Source: Embleya sp051903075
Lineage (GTDB): Bacteria; Actinomycetota; Actinomycetes; Streptomycetales; Streptomycetaceae
DNA: 64,000 bases
Reading direction: 5' to 3'
Assembly (NCBI RefSeq): GCF_051903075.1
Contig: NZ_CP182423.1
Coordinates: 2,108,001-2,172,000 of the forward strand
Position 1 is the stretch's first letter. Each line of letters opens with the position of its first letter. A program made the translations under genes and the position numbers. Positions 52,764-62,113 of the stretch are shown one piece after another. A model generated the notes under the pieces. It made no database searches and was not told the DNA's origin. It worked only from the letters and a program-made list of their open reading frames with translations.

Positions 52764-54350
52764 ATGACGGGCGGCCTGGTGATCGGCGCGGTGTTCGCCG
52801 GCGCGGCGCGGGCGGTGCCCGATCGGGCGGCGGCGGTGTTCGGCGACGAGGTGCTGACGTTCGGCGCGCTGCACGCGGCGGCGGGGCGTACGGCCCGCGC
52901 TTTGCGGGCGGCCGGGGTCGCGCGCGGCGACCGGGTCGTGTGCTGGAACCGGACCACCCTGGACGTCCTGCCCGTATTCGCCGCGCTGGCCCGAATCGGC
53001 GCGGTGTACGTCCCGCTGAACCCGGACCTGACCGCCGACGAGGCGCGGGGGACGGTCGCCGCGGCCCGCCCGGTACTGCTGGTCGCCGACCACACGGTGC
53101 CGGGGCCGGCCGTCGGCGGGGCTAGCGGCGTGCCGGTGCTGGGCCTGGACATCCTGCGGGCCGCTGCCGGCACGGCATCGGCACCGGCACGGGCGCCCGA
53201 AAACGCACCCGCACCGGGACCGGGACCGAAACCGGGAGAAGCATCGGCACCGGCACCCGAGGACACCACGCCCGGCCCCGACGAAACCGACCCGCACGTC
53301 CTGTTCTTCACCTCCGGCAGCACCGGCCGCCCCAAGGGCGTGATCCTCTCCCACCGCACCAACGTGCTCCGCACCCTTCCCGGCGCGCAGCTCGAACCGC
53401 GCGGCGCGATGGTGTGCCCGTATCCCCTGTTCCACATGGGCGCCTGGACCATCGCGTTGCAGCAGTGGCAGGCCCGGGACACGCTCGTGCTGGTCGCCCG
53501 GGCCGACGGCGCGGAGATCGTCGCGGCGGTGCGCCGACACCGGGCGACGCGGCTGAACTGCGTACCGGCCGTCTGGCGGCGGGTCCTGGACACGCTCGCG
53601 GCGGAGGCGGGGCCCGGCGCCGGCGTGCTGAACACGGTGCGGTTCGCCGACACCGGCACCTCCCGCACCCCGCCGGAACTGCTCGCGGCGATCGCCGACG
53701 CCGCCCCCAACGCGGTACTGCGGGTCTTCTACGGCTCGACCGAGGCGGGCAACGTGGCCGCGCTCGACGGCGCCGACATCGCCCGCAAGCCCGGGAGTTG
53801 CGGCGTGCCGAGCCCCTACCAGGACGTCGGACTCACCGCCGACGGCGAGGTGTACGTCAGCGGACCGCTGCTGTTCGACGGCTACTTCGACGACCCGGCG
53901 GCCACCCGCGCGGTGCTGCGCGAGGGCCGGTACCACACCGGCGACCTGGCCACGGTGGACGCCGACGGCTACCTGACCATCACCGGCCGGGTCGGCGAAC
54001 TGATCCGCACCGGCGGCGAGGCGGTCGACCCCGGCGAGGTCGAGGCGGTGCTCGCGCGGGCCGAAGGGGTCCGCGAGGTCGCCGTGGTCGGCCTGCCGGA
54101 TCCCGTCTGGGGCGAGCTGATCTGCGCGGTCGTGGTCCCCGTCGACCCGACGAACCCACCCGACCCGACCACGCTCCGCACCTTCTGCGCCACGCGCCTG
54201 GCCGGCCACAAACACCCCCGCCGGGTGGTACACGTCCCCGAACTGCCCCGCACCACGGCCACCGGCCAGGTACAACGCCGCCGACTGGTCGAACACATCA
54301 CCGAACGCACGACCGAAGACGACCCGCCGCCGCCCTCGCACCACCCCTGA
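52764..54350 (+). CDS. AMP-dependent acyl-CoA synthetase/ligase
   Basis: A 528-residue ANL-superfamily enzyme that activates a carboxylic acid to its CoA thioester. P-loop 'FFTSGSTGRPKGVI', 'VFYGSTEAGNVAAL', 'YHTGDLATVDADGYLTITGR' and 'ELIRTGGEAVDPGEVEAVLA' are present, with the C-terminal Lys in 'TATGQVQRRRLVE' region replaced by Gln/Val. A Pro/Ala linker insertion lies before the P-loop ('APENAPAPGPGPKPGEASAP'). As last gene of the operon it could supply or consume the acyl-CoA made by the 2-oxoacid oxidoreductase. If the final lysine is missing, adenylation would be weakened. Confidence 0.9.
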   Translation: MTGGLVIGAVFAGAARAVPDRAAAVFGDEVLTFGALHAAAGRTARALRAAGVARGDRVVCWNRTTLDVLPVFAALARIGAVYVPLNPDLTADEARGTVAAARPVLLVADHTVPGPAVGGASGVPVLGLDILRAAAGTASAPARAPENAPAPGPGPKPGEASAPAPEDTTPGPDETDPHVLFFTSGSTGRPKGVILSHRTNVLRTLPGAQLEPRGAMVCPYPLFHMGAWTIALQQWQARDTLVLVARADGAEIVAAVRRHRATRLNCVPAVWRRVLDTLAAEAGPGAGVLNTVRFADTGTSRTPPELLAAIADAAPNAVLRVFYGSTEAGNVAALDGADIARKPGSCGVPSPYQDVGLTADGEVYVSGPLLFDGYFDDPAATRAVLREGRYHTGDLATVDADGYLTITGRVGELIRTGGEAVDPGEVEAVLARAEGVREVAVVGLPDPVWGELICAVVVPVDPTNPPDPTTLRTFCATRLAGHKHPRRVVHVPELPRTTATGQVQRRRLVEHITERTTEDDPPPPSHHP

Positions 54351-54611
54351 ACCCCCGAACCGCCCGCACGCTCGCCGAGGACTGCGCGGCGCTGACGAGG
54401 CGCCGGCGCCGGTGGTGACGTCGGTGGTGACGTCGGTGGGCAACGGGTGGCTGTGGGACGGAAATTGGGTGTTCCGGCTGCTCGGGGCGGCAATCGGGGT
54501 GGAGGCGGTCGTGGAGTTCTCGGATTGTTTGCGGGGTGTTCGGTTAGTCCTTTCGGGTGTTGGGCTCGAATGGGGCTTCGGGCCCGGGCTCGGTGCGGTA
54601 GACAAGGGGGC

Positions 54612-56135
54612 ATGCCTCTGAAGACGCGTGCCGCCAGGGTCGGCTCGATGGATGTGAATCGTATGGCCCCGGTGGAGTTGCGGGTGTTCGCCCTGTTCGC
54701 CGCGGCAGCCGCGGCCGGCCAGACCGTCACCATCCGGGAGGTGGCCGGCCTGGCCGGGCCCAACGGGCGCACGATCGGCTCGCGCAGTGCGATGAGCATC
54801 GCCGGCGATCTGGTCGACAGCGGTCTGCTCGCCCTGTCCCCGCCGTTGGCCTCGGTCGGGCTCGACGGGCCGATCGAGGTGTCCGTGGCCGGCCGGAGCA
54901 CGACGGAGGGCGCCGCCAAACCGGTGTTGCCGCGCCCGATGTCGCCGACCATGCCGGAGCTGCGCGAGCCGGTCGGGCCCGGGGTCGTGCCGGAACAGGC
55001 CCGCGGCGCGCGGCCCGTGCCGGAGCCTCGGCTGTCGAAGGAGGCCCGCCGGCCGCGTGAGCCGAAGGGCGCCAGGGACGGCGAACAGACCGGGCTGCGG
55101 CGCTTCGGCGTGCTGACCGTGCCGCCGGGGCTGCCGGACGCGCTGCTGGCCGAACTGACCTCGATCGTCGAGGGTTTCCGGGCGCATCAGGCCTCCGGGG
55201 TGGCCGACCTGACGGTGGTCGCCGAGTTGACCAAGCGCAAGGCGGCCGCGCTCGCGGTGTGGGCCGAGGTGCCGTATCCGCTGGGTACGGGGCTGGTCCG
55301 GGCCGAGGCGGAGCGGGCCCGCCGGGCGCACGAGACGACGTTGCAGCAGTTGGCCCAGCAGCGGGGCATCCCGTGGGAGAGCGCCCGCCCCGACGCGGAG
55401 CCCGGTGGGCACTGGGCGGTGAGCGGACTGGGCGAGCCGGTGCGCGGCGCGCTGACGTACATCGGCCGCACCGCCCCCGGCACCTCGCCCGTGGCCCGAC
55501 TGCTCGCGCTGGTCTGCCTGTTGCGCGGGGTGGGCACCGGCGTCGCCAACCTGACCGGCCCCGACCTGCGCGGCGTGTGCGGCAAGGAGGCGGAGTCGGC
55601 GGTCGGCGAGTTGACCGCGTCCGGCTGGCTCAGCGTCGACGTCGAGGACCTGCTGGCCACCGAGGAGGACCCGGTCGGCTGCGGCGTCCCCGGCGCGGAG
55701 GGCTTCACCCTGGGCAAGCTGCCCCGGACCCGGTCGTCGGGCTGGGTGGCCCGGCTGATCGCGCACAAGAAGCTCCGCAAACAACCGGCGCGGGTACGGC
55801 TGGCCGCCCTCGGCATCACCTCGCACTGCGACGCGCACGGTGCGGCCCGGGCCGACGTCGACTTCCTCGCCGGCCTCACCGCGAGTACCCCGGAGGAGGC
55901 GGTGGCGGCGGCCGAGGTGCTGGTGGCCGAGGGCTGGCTGACCGAGGCCCACGTCGAGGAGGGCACACTGCACGCCCAACTCGGCCCGGACCAACTGATC
56001 TTCGTCGAGGCCCTGCGCACGAACACCCCGGTACAGACCCTCCAGGCGGCAGCCAAGGCGGCGGCCGCCGCAGCGGCGGAGGCGGAGTCCGCGCCGCAGG
56101 AAGCGCCCACGCCCCCGGCCGACCCGACGACCTGA
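54612..56135 (+). CDS. Hypothetical protein with winged-helix-like N terminus
   Basis: A 507-residue protein. Residues about 15-80 ('MAPVELRVFALFAAAAAAGQ', 'TVTIREVAGLAGPNGRTIGS') look like a winged helix. A Pro/Arg-rich linker (about 110-165) leads to a second, larger helical domain ('LTVVAELTKRKAAALAVWAE', 'ELTASGWLSVDVEDLLAT', 'EEAVAAAEVLVAEGWLTEAH') with two more winged-helix-like segments. A poly-Ala tail ends it. Probably a DNA-binding regulator. Start uncertain: ATG 54612 lies directly after GGGGG; ATG 54648 is an alternative with AGGG 8 nt upstream. Family not recognised. Confidence 0.75.
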   Translation: MPLKTRAARVGSMDVNRMAPVELRVFALFAAAAAAGQTVTIREVAGLAGPNGRTIGSRSAMSIAGDLVDSGLLALSPPLASVGLDGPIEVSVAGRSTTEGAAKPVLPRPMSPTMPELREPVGPGVVPEQARGARPVPEPRLSKEARRPREPKGARDGEQTGLRRFGVLTVPPGLPDALLAELTSIVEGFRAHQASGVADLTVVAELTKRKAAALAVWAEVPYPLGTGLVRAEAERARRAHETTLQQLAQQRGIPWESARPDAEPGGHWAVSGLGEPVRGALTYIGRTAPGTSPVARLLALVCLLRGVGTGVANLTGPDLRGVCGKEAESAVGELTASGWLSVDVEDLLATEEDPVGCGVPGAEGFTLGKLPRTRSSGWVARLIAHKKLRKQPARVRLAALGITSHCDAHGAARADVDFLAGLTASTPEEAVAAAEVLVAEGWLTEAHVEEGTLHAQLGPDQLIFVEALRTNTPVQTLQAAAKAAAAAAAEAESAPQEAPTPPADPTT

Positions 56136-56684
56136 GCACGCCGACCCGCATCACACAAGCGACCACCGCCCGTTCCACGTCCGCGTCCGGGTGAGCCGGT
56201 ACAGGCACAACCCGGTTCCGCCGGAATCACCCGGCCCGGAGGTCGGTGAGCCCGTCGACCACCGCGCCCGGCACGGCCGGCGCCGCCGTCCGCGCCACCA
56301 CGTCCCGGATCACCACGTCCCACCCCGGCGCCCCGGCGGCCGGCCACAAGCACTGCCGAGCCCCCGGCCGATGCCCCCGGGCATCCCCGACCGCTCGCGC
56401 ACCGCCGCACCCCTCCCAGCCGCGCCCGAGCCGGCCGGTGTACGCCGCATGCGCTGCCGAATCGCGCCGGGACCGGCCCTTCGGACGCTGCGGTCGGCCG
56501 CCATCAAGCACGTCACCGGCCTTCACGCCGGCCGATGTTCGCCTGCCCGTCACCCGCGATCCGCTCCCCGGTAGGGCGCGGAGCGATGAACTGCGTACGT
56601 CCGCCCCTCCCGCCGGGCCCGCACCGCCGACCCCCGTCGACAGGCGCGAGCGTCCGGCTCTCCGCGTTCTCGAAAGGGCATTTC
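56136..56684. other. Intergenic region, no gene recognised
   Basis: About 550 bp between the unknown regulator-like gene and the phospholipase gene. No frame has a convincing start or domain; it should hold the phospholipase promoter. Confidence 0.55.
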
Positions 56685-58817
56685 GTGTCGGCCTCCCCCC
56701 AGCCTCCCTCCGGCGTATCCCGCCGCCGCCTGTTCCAGCTCGGCGCGGGCGGCGCGGGTCTCGCCGTCGCCGGCTCCCTCCTGCCGCCGTCCGTCCAGCA
56801 GGCCCTGGCCTCCCCGCCCCCGCGCGGCGGGTTGAAGGCGATCAAGCACGTGGTCGTGCTGGTCCAGGAGAACCGCTCCTTCGACCACTACTACGGCACG
56901 CTGCGCGGCGTGCGGGGCTTCGGCGACCGCAACGCGATCCGCCTGCGCGACGGCGGCAGCGTGTTCGAGCAGCCCGGCGGCACCGCCGGCCACGTCCTGC
57001 CCTTCCCGGTGCGCAAGGCCGCCCAGGACGCGTCGAAGGACCTCCAGTACATCGGCGCGCTCGACCACAGCTGGGACGGCGGCCACAAGGCCTGGAACGA
57101 CGGCTGGAACGACGGCTGGATCGGCGCCAAGTCACCGGCCACGATGGCCTTCTACGACCGCACCGACCTGCCGTTCCACTACGAGCTGGCGGACACCTTC
57201 ACGATCTGCGACGCGTACCACTGCGCGCTGCCGTCGTCGACCTCGCCCAACCGCAACTACCTGGTCAGCGGCTACACCGGCTACGAGCCGGGCAGCACCA
57301 CCCGGCGGGCGATCGACAACGCCGCGTACTCCGAGGACACCCACGCGGGCTACTCCTGGACCACCTACGCCGAGGAGCTGCAGCGCGCGGGCCGGTCCTG
57401 GAAGGTCTACCAGGAGTGGGACAACTACCAGGACAACAACCTGGAGTTCTACGTCTCGTTCAAGCAGGTCGCCCGCAAGGCGCTCGCCACCGCCGGCGGC
57501 TTCAAGAGCCTGGACTCGTTCTACGGCAAGCTCGCCGGCGTACCCGCCGCCGAGCAGGACGCCATGCTGGCCAAGCTGGAACAGGGCGTCGCCACGCTGT
57601 CGCCCGCCGAGCGGGTCCTGTACGACCGCGGCCTGCGCCGCGGCCGGCCGCACTCGCTCGCCGACGCGCTGCGCGCCGACATCGCGGCCGGCACCCTGCC
57701 CGAGGTGTCCTACCTGGTGCCCTCCGCGGCCGACTCCGAGCACCCGAGCGCCTCCTCGCCCGCCGCCAGCGCGACGATCACCTACCAGGTGCTCGACGCG
57801 ATCGCGTCCAACCGGGAGATCTGGGACTCGACCGTCGTGCTGCTCACGTTCGACGAGAACGACGGCTTCTTCGACCACGTGCCGGCGCCCTGCCCGCCGG
57901 CGGAGGTCACCGACGAGTACTACAACGGGCTGCCGATCGGCTTCGGCGCGCGCGTGCCGATGATGATCGTGTCGCCGTGGACGGTCGGCGGCTACGTCTC
58001 GTCGGAGATCTTCGACCACACCTCGGTGACCCGGTTCCTGGAGACCTGGACCGGCGTACGCGCGCCCGACATCAGCGCCTGGCGGCGGACCGTGTCCGGC
58101 GACCTGACCGGCGCGTTCGACTTCGACCGGGCCCGCCGCTCGCAGGTGCCGCCGCGCCCGGCGCCGGCCCCCGCGTTCACCTCGCGCTGGCGGCCCGCGC
58201 CGCCGGCGAACCAGAAGCTGCCCGAGCCGGAGCGCGGTCGCCGCCCGGCCAGGCCGCTGCCGTACCAGCCCGACGCCTCCGCGCGGCTGGACGCCTCCAA
58301 GCGCACGCTGACGCTCGACCTCGCCAACGGCGGGCAGTCCAGCGTGCACCTGCAACTGTTCCCGTACTCCGGGGACCTGGCCAAGCCGAAGCACTACGAC
58401 GTGCGCGGCCGGCGCTCGGACACGATCGCGCTCAAGGGCGAGCGCTACGACCTGACGCTGATCGGCCCCAACGGCTTCCGCCGCGAGTTCGCCGGGGCGA
58501 TCGCGCCGACCGCGCCCGGGGCGGGCGCCGAGGTCACCTCGCGGGTGCGGTCCACCGGGCGCATGCTCGACCTCGAACTGGTCAACCACGGCAAGCAGTC
58601 GGTGACCTTCAAGCTCACCCCGAACGCCTACGGGCAGGGCTGCTCCGACCGCGAGCGTACGATCACCCTCAAGCCCGGCCGCGACCGCACGGTGCACTGG
58701 TCGACGGGCTCGGCCGACGGCTGGTACGACGTCACGGTGACCATCGAGGGCGCCGACGGCTTCGTCCGACGTCTGGCCGGTCACATCGAGAACGGTCGGG
58801 AGAGCGTCAGCGGCTGA
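56685..58817 (+). CDS. Tat-secreted phosphocholine-specific phospholipase C / acid phosphatase family enzyme
   Basis: A 710-residue exported enzyme. GTG 56685 has AAAGGG 6 nt upstream. The Tat signal is 'VSRRRLFQLGAGGAGLAVAG' (twin Arg at 13-15) and an Ala-x-Ala-like cleavage near 42. The catalytic phosphoesterase domain begins 'HVVVLVQENRSFDHYYGTLR' (62-71), with 'LPSSTSPNRNYLVSGYTGY', 'VLLTFDENDGFFDHV' and 'VPMMIVSPWTVGGYVSSEIF' metal-site motifs. Two C-terminal PLC-C domains follow ('LTLDLANGGQSSVHLQLF', 'RMLDLELVNHGKQSVTFKLT'). It hydrolyses phosphatidylcholine or related lipids outside the cell. Confidence 0.95.
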   Translation: MSASPQPPSGVSRRRLFQLGAGGAGLAVAGSLLPPSVQQALASPPPRGGLKAIKHVVVLVQENRSFDHYYGTLRGVRGFGDRNAIRLRDGGSVFEQPGGTAGHVLPFPVRKAAQDASKDLQYIGALDHSWDGGHKAWNDGWNDGWIGAKSPATMAFYDRTDLPFHYELADTFTICDAYHCALPSSTSPNRNYLVSGYTGYEPGSTTRRAIDNAAYSEDTHAGYSWTTYAEELQRAGRSWKVYQEWDNYQDNNLEFYVSFKQVARKALATAGGFKSLDSFYGKLAGVPAAEQDAMLAKLEQGVATLSPAERVLYDRGLRRGRPHSLADALRADIAAGTLPEVSYLVPSAADSEHPSASSPAASATITYQVLDAIASNREIWDSTVVLLTFDENDGFFDHVPAPCPPAEVTDEYYNGLPIGFGARVPMMIVSPWTVGGYVSSEIFDHTSVTRFLETWTGVRAPDISAWRRTVSGDLTGAFDFDRARRSQVPPRPAPAPAFTSRWRPAPPANQKLPEPERGRRPARPLPYQPDASARLDASKRTLTLDLANGGQSSVHLQLFPYSGDLAKPKHYDVRGRRSDTIALKGERYDLTLIGPNGFRREFAGAIAPTAPGAGAEVTSRVRSTGRMLDLELVNHGKQSVTFKLTPNAYGQGCSDRERTITLKPGRDRTVHWSTGSADGWYDVTVTIEGADGFVRRLAGHIENGRESVSG

Positions 58818-58989
58818 CCCGTGACCGACTCGACTCGCGACGTGGGTCGCCCGGAGGCCGGCGCGGCGTCTCCGGGCGGCCCACCGACCATGCCGGGTCC
58901 GCGGCCGCGCCCGCACGACCCCGTACGTCCCGGCGCACTTCCCCGCGCCGGGACGTGCGAGGGGGTGCGGGCGCGGGGCCGAACGCGAG

Positions 58990-59039
58990 CCGACCTCGGT
59001 CGCCACGACCCATCGGTGGGTCGTCGAGGCCGAGGTCGG
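58990..59039. terminator. Hairpin terminator between convergent genes
   Basis: CCGACCTCGG (58990-58999) pairs with CCGAGGTCGG (59030-59039) and an inner ACGACCCA/TGGGTCGT stem completes the arm. It lies between the phospholipase and snapalysin genes. Confidence 0.8.
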
Positions 59040-59149
59040 GAGCGAAGCTCGGGGGTCGGAGCCGGGGTGACGGGGTAGCGGGGGGCAGCGGGGTGACGGG
59101 GGACAGGCTGGATCGGCGCCGGCTATCGGTCAGACGATCCCGCGAAAGG

Positions 59150-59908
59150 TCAGTGAACCCTCTTGAACACGGGGGAGTTCGCGGCCAGGCCGTTCTCCCA
59201 CAGATATTCGACGTCGCTGCGCTCCTGCGCGTCCGGCTGCGTGTTCGTGCAGGACGGGCCGGGTCCGCCGCCGGACATCAGTTCGCTGCACGGACCGGAG
59301 TAGTTGTCCGGCAGGCCGAGCACGTGGCCGGTCTCGTGCGCGGCGACGCGGACCGAGTAGTACTCCTGGTTCTGCTGGTAGTCGAGGAAGATGTACCCGT
59401 GCCCGTGGCCGTCGGTGTCGGCGTAGAAGCCCTGCGGATCGCTGCCCTCGTAGTAGGCGAAGTCGGCGCCGCCGCCCCCGCCCTCGCTCAACTGGACGTT
59501 GCCGACCGCGTTGTTCCAGATCTGCGCGCTCTGCGCTATCTCGGACGCGAACGACGGCGCCTGGCTCGCGTCGTAGGTGATGGTGACGCTCAGCAGACCC
59601 GGGTTGGCGGACTGCTTGGCCCTGACCGACCTCATCACCGCGTCGAAGAACGCCTTGTTGCCGGCCTGATCGGCGGCCGAGCCGGCGTAGGCGGAGGCGG
59701 TGTGGTGGCTCGGCACGGGGTGGTGGGACGCGGACGGGGAGGCGGAGGCGGACGTCGGCACCGCGGTCAGTACGGCGGCCAGGCCGAGACCGAGCGCGGC
59801 CGAGAACACCGTCCTGCGGCGGCCGGCGTGGCGCGGGCGCTCCGGACGGCTCGGGTGGCTCTGGTCGCTCGGGTGACTCGGGAAACTCGATCGATTCGGT
59901 CGATTCAT
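59150..59908 (-). CDS. snpA: Snapalysin-family zinc metalloprotease, secreted
   Basis: A 252-residue secreted protease. A long N-region and signal peptide (about 30-58, 'TVFSAALGLGLAAVLTAVPT') precede a propeptide. The active site is HETGHVLGLPD (191-201), the snapalysin HExxHxxGxxD motif with Asp as third zinc ligand. Two Cys (207 and 220) in 'SGPCSELMSGGGPGPSC' form the usual disulfide. ATG ending at 59908 has GGAG 9 nt upstream; an ATG at 59923 would add five residues. Known snpA genes sit beside a LysR activator; here the nearest LysR gene is separated by an SDR. Confidence 0.93.
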   Translation of the reverse strand: MNRPNRSSFPSHPSDQSHPSRPERPRHAGRRRTVFSAALGLGLAAVLTAVPTSASASPSASHHPVPSHHTASAYAGSAADQAGNKAFFDAVMRSVRAKQSANPGLLSVTITYDASQAPSFASEIAQSAQIWNNAVGNVQLSEGGGGGADFAYYEGSDPQGFYADTDGHGHGYIFLDYQQNQEYYSVRVAAHETGHVLGLPDNYSGPCSELMSGGGPGPSCTNTQPDAQERSDVEYLWENGLAANSPVFKRVH

Positions 59909-60098
59909 CTGGGGGGACTCCATTCATGCCGGGAATCGGCGGTCGCCGGTGGGACGCCGGGGACTCGCCGGGGGAATTCCGGTCAGGGCGAGTGTGTCCC
60001 CGGTGGCGACGAGCGCGGATGATGCCAGTGGGTGATAGCTCCGTCGGATCCGGTGGCGCCCGCCACCCCCGACACCCCGCCCTCGGTACGCCGCGCGC

Positions 60099-60929
60099 TC
60101 AGGCCCGGAAGGGCAACGCCGTGCGTTCCCGGACCAGTTCGGCGTGCGGCGTACGGGTGCCGGCCGGGAGCGTGGCCAGCCACACCACGTCGGCGGCGGC
60201 CCGGTCGAGCGCCTCCTCCCGCGCGGCCGCGTCACCCGGCGCGGCCGGATCCGGGCGCCCCACGCACGCGACGTTGACCACGATGTCGCGCCGCGCGGGG
60301 TCCTCGGCCAGTTCCCGGGCCAGCACCTTCACCGCGGCCACCGTGCCGATCGCGGACGGGACACCGATCCACGCCGGCCACCCCTCCGCCGCCGACCGCC
60401 CGTCCTGAACGGCCCGTACGTAGTCGTCCATCACCCGCGACAGGTCGGCCAGGCTCACCCGGTCCACGTCGAAGCGCGCGCGCAGCCGATGGGGCAGGTG
60501 CCGCAGGCCGCCGAGATCGCCCACCACGCACACGAACCGGGCCCCGTCGCGCAGTCGCGGCGCGAACGCCTCGATCAGCCGGCGGGTGCCGTGGTTGTTG
60601 GTGTCGACGTATGCCCCGACCTGGTCCTGATTGCGGGCGGCGAGGTCGATCCGGGCGCCGGCGCCGCCGATCAGGATGTCCACGCCGCCGTGCCGCGCGG
60701 CGACGGTGTCGGCCAACGCCTCGGCGCCGGCCGGATCGCACAGGTCGAGGGCGGCCAGGCACGGCGCGAACCCCTCGCGGCGCAGGCGCTCGACGGCGGC
60801 TTGTCCGCGTTCGGGGTCGCGGGCGGTGAGGTAGACGACGTCGTCGGCGGCGAGGCGGCGGCACAACCCGCGCAGCACGGCCAGGCCGAGTCGCCCGGTC
60901 CCCCCTGTGACGATGGCGGTTTTGGACAT
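60099..60929 (-). CDS. SDR-fold protein lacking the catalytic Tyr and Lys
   Basis: A 276-residue Rossmann-fold protein. The cofactor site 'TAIVTGGTGRLGLAVLRGLC' and 'VVYLTARDPERGQAAVERLR' resembles carbonyl reductase (CBR1-like) SDRs, which favour NADPH. In the place where the family has 'SAYGVSK' the sequence reads 'SAIGTVA', so catalytic Tyr and Lys are replaced, and the Ser region is 'VVGDLGG'. It may be a non-catalytic sensor or act by another mechanism. Divergent from a LysR gene with a perfect inverted repeat between. Confidence 0.85.
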   Translation of the reverse strand: MSKTAIVTGGTGRLGLAVLRGLCRRLAADDVVYLTARDPERGQAAVERLRREGFAPCLAALDLCDPAGAEALADTVAARHGGVDILIGGAGARIDLAARNQDQVGAYVDTNNHGTRRLIEAFAPRLRDGARFVCVVGDLGGLRHLPHRLRARFDVDRVSLADLSRVMDDYVRAVQDGRSAAEGWPAWIGVPSAIGTVAAVKVLARELAEDPARRDIVVNVACVGRPDPAAPGDAAAREEALDRAAADVVWLATLPAGTRTPHAELVRERTALPFRA

Positions 60930-61070
60930 GGCACTCCCCGATTCCGTCGAGCCGTCGTACGTGGCGCGGGTCGCCGCCGGCCGAGTCGGGTGGAGTCGAC
61001 CGGGCGGACCGGCGTGTGTCTACGATCGTGCCGAGGCGAGGGTCGGAACAACGGCGATGCCGGCAATGAG

Positions 61071-61090
61071 CGTTAACCCTCGGGTTAACG
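61071..61090. promoter_or_regulatory. LysR-type operator palindrome
   Basis: CGTTAACCCTCGGGTTAACG: 9-bp perfect arms around TC. It is 142 bp upstream of the SDR start and 130 bp upstream of the LysR start. It includes GTTAAC twice, which is rare in this GC-rich DNA. Confidence 0.82.
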
Positions 61091-61219
61091 ATGCGGGGCA
61101 TTGCGGCGGATCGGTCGGCTCGACTCGGTTCGACGACGGGGCAGGGCGGCAGGGCGGCACGGCCGCGAGCGCGGCACGGCGATACGGCACGGCGATATGG
61201 CAACGAACGGCGGGGGCAT

Positions 61220-62113
61220 ATGGAGCTGCGGGACATCGAGATCTTCCTCGTACTGGCCGAGGAGTTGCACTTCGGCCGCACCGCGGATCGTCTGCTGATC
61301 TCCTCGGCGCGGGTCAGCCAGGCGATCAAGCAGCAGGAACGCCGGATCGGCGCACCGCTGTTCGAGCGGACCAGCAGACGTGTGGCACTGACCCCGATCG
61401 GGGACCAGCTGCGCGAGGACCTGTCGGCGGGCTATCAGCGCATCCAGGACGGGATCGAACGCGCCGCCGCCTCGGCACGCGGCCTGACCGGGACGCTGCG
61501 CCTGGGCACGATGGATGCCACGCTGGCCGAGATCCCGGAGATCCTGGAGGCGTTCCGGACCCGGCACCCCGACTGCGAGCTGCGGATCCGAGAGGCGCAC
61601 ATCGGGAACCCGTTCGGGCTGTTGCGGGCCGGCGAGGTCGACCTGCAACTGGTGTGGCTGCCGGTGGAGGAGCCCGACCTGACGGTGGGTCCGATCGTGC
61701 TGACCGAGCCGCTGGTGCTCGCGGTGTCCGCCCGGCACGAGTTCGCGGGGCGCGAGTCGGTGTCGCTCGAAGACCTGGCGGTGGGGCCGGTGTTCGGCTT
61801 CGACGACTCGGTACCGGCCTACTGGGCCGAGGCGATCAACCCTGCGCAGACACCCAGCGGCAAGCCGATCCCGCGCGGCCCGGTCAGCTCGACCGCGCAC
61901 GAGACGCTGACCACGATCGCGGCGGGCCTGGCCATCTCGCCGGTGCCGCTGCACGCGGTCAAGTACTTCCCTCGCGGCGACATCGCGTACATCCCCATCC
62001 ACGACTCGCCCGTGTTGTCCTGGGCCCTGATCCACCGCACCGCCGCCCTCTCCCCGCTCGCCCGGGCCTTCTTCCGGGCGGCCGAGGACACGTTGGCGGC
62101 GGCCGAGGCCTGA
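61220..62113 (+). CDS. LysR-family transcriptional regulator
   Basis: A 297-residue activator/repressor. N-terminal winged HTH 'MELRDIEIFLVLAEELHFGR' and 'RLLISSARVSQAIKQQERRI', then 'FERTSRRVALTPIGDQLRED', followed by a substrate-binding domain ('GTLRLGTMDATLAEIPEILE'). ATG 61220 gives the standard LysR N terminus; longer frames do not. Divergent from the SDR-fold gene; the palindrome at 61071-61090 is the expected regulatory site. Effector unknown. Confidence 0.93.
   Translation: MELRDIEIFLVLAEELHFGRTADRLLISSARVSQAIKQQERRIGAPLFERTSRRVALTPIGDQLREDLSAGYQRIQDGIERAAASARGLTGTLRLGTMDATLAEIPEILEAFRTRHPDCELRIREAHIGNPFGLLRAGEVDLQLVWLPVEEPDLTVGPIVLTEPLVLAVSARHEFAGRESVSLEDLAVGPVFGFDDSVPAYWAEAINPAQTPSGKPIPRGPVSSTAHETLTTIAAGLAISPVPLHAVKYFPRGDIAYIPIHDSPVLSWALIHRTAALSPLARAFFRAAEDTLAAAEA

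Noticed and set aside
56227..56553. Small minus-strand frame between the winged-helix-like gene and the phospholipase gene
   Set aside because: No ribosome-binding site, no domain and irregular codon use.
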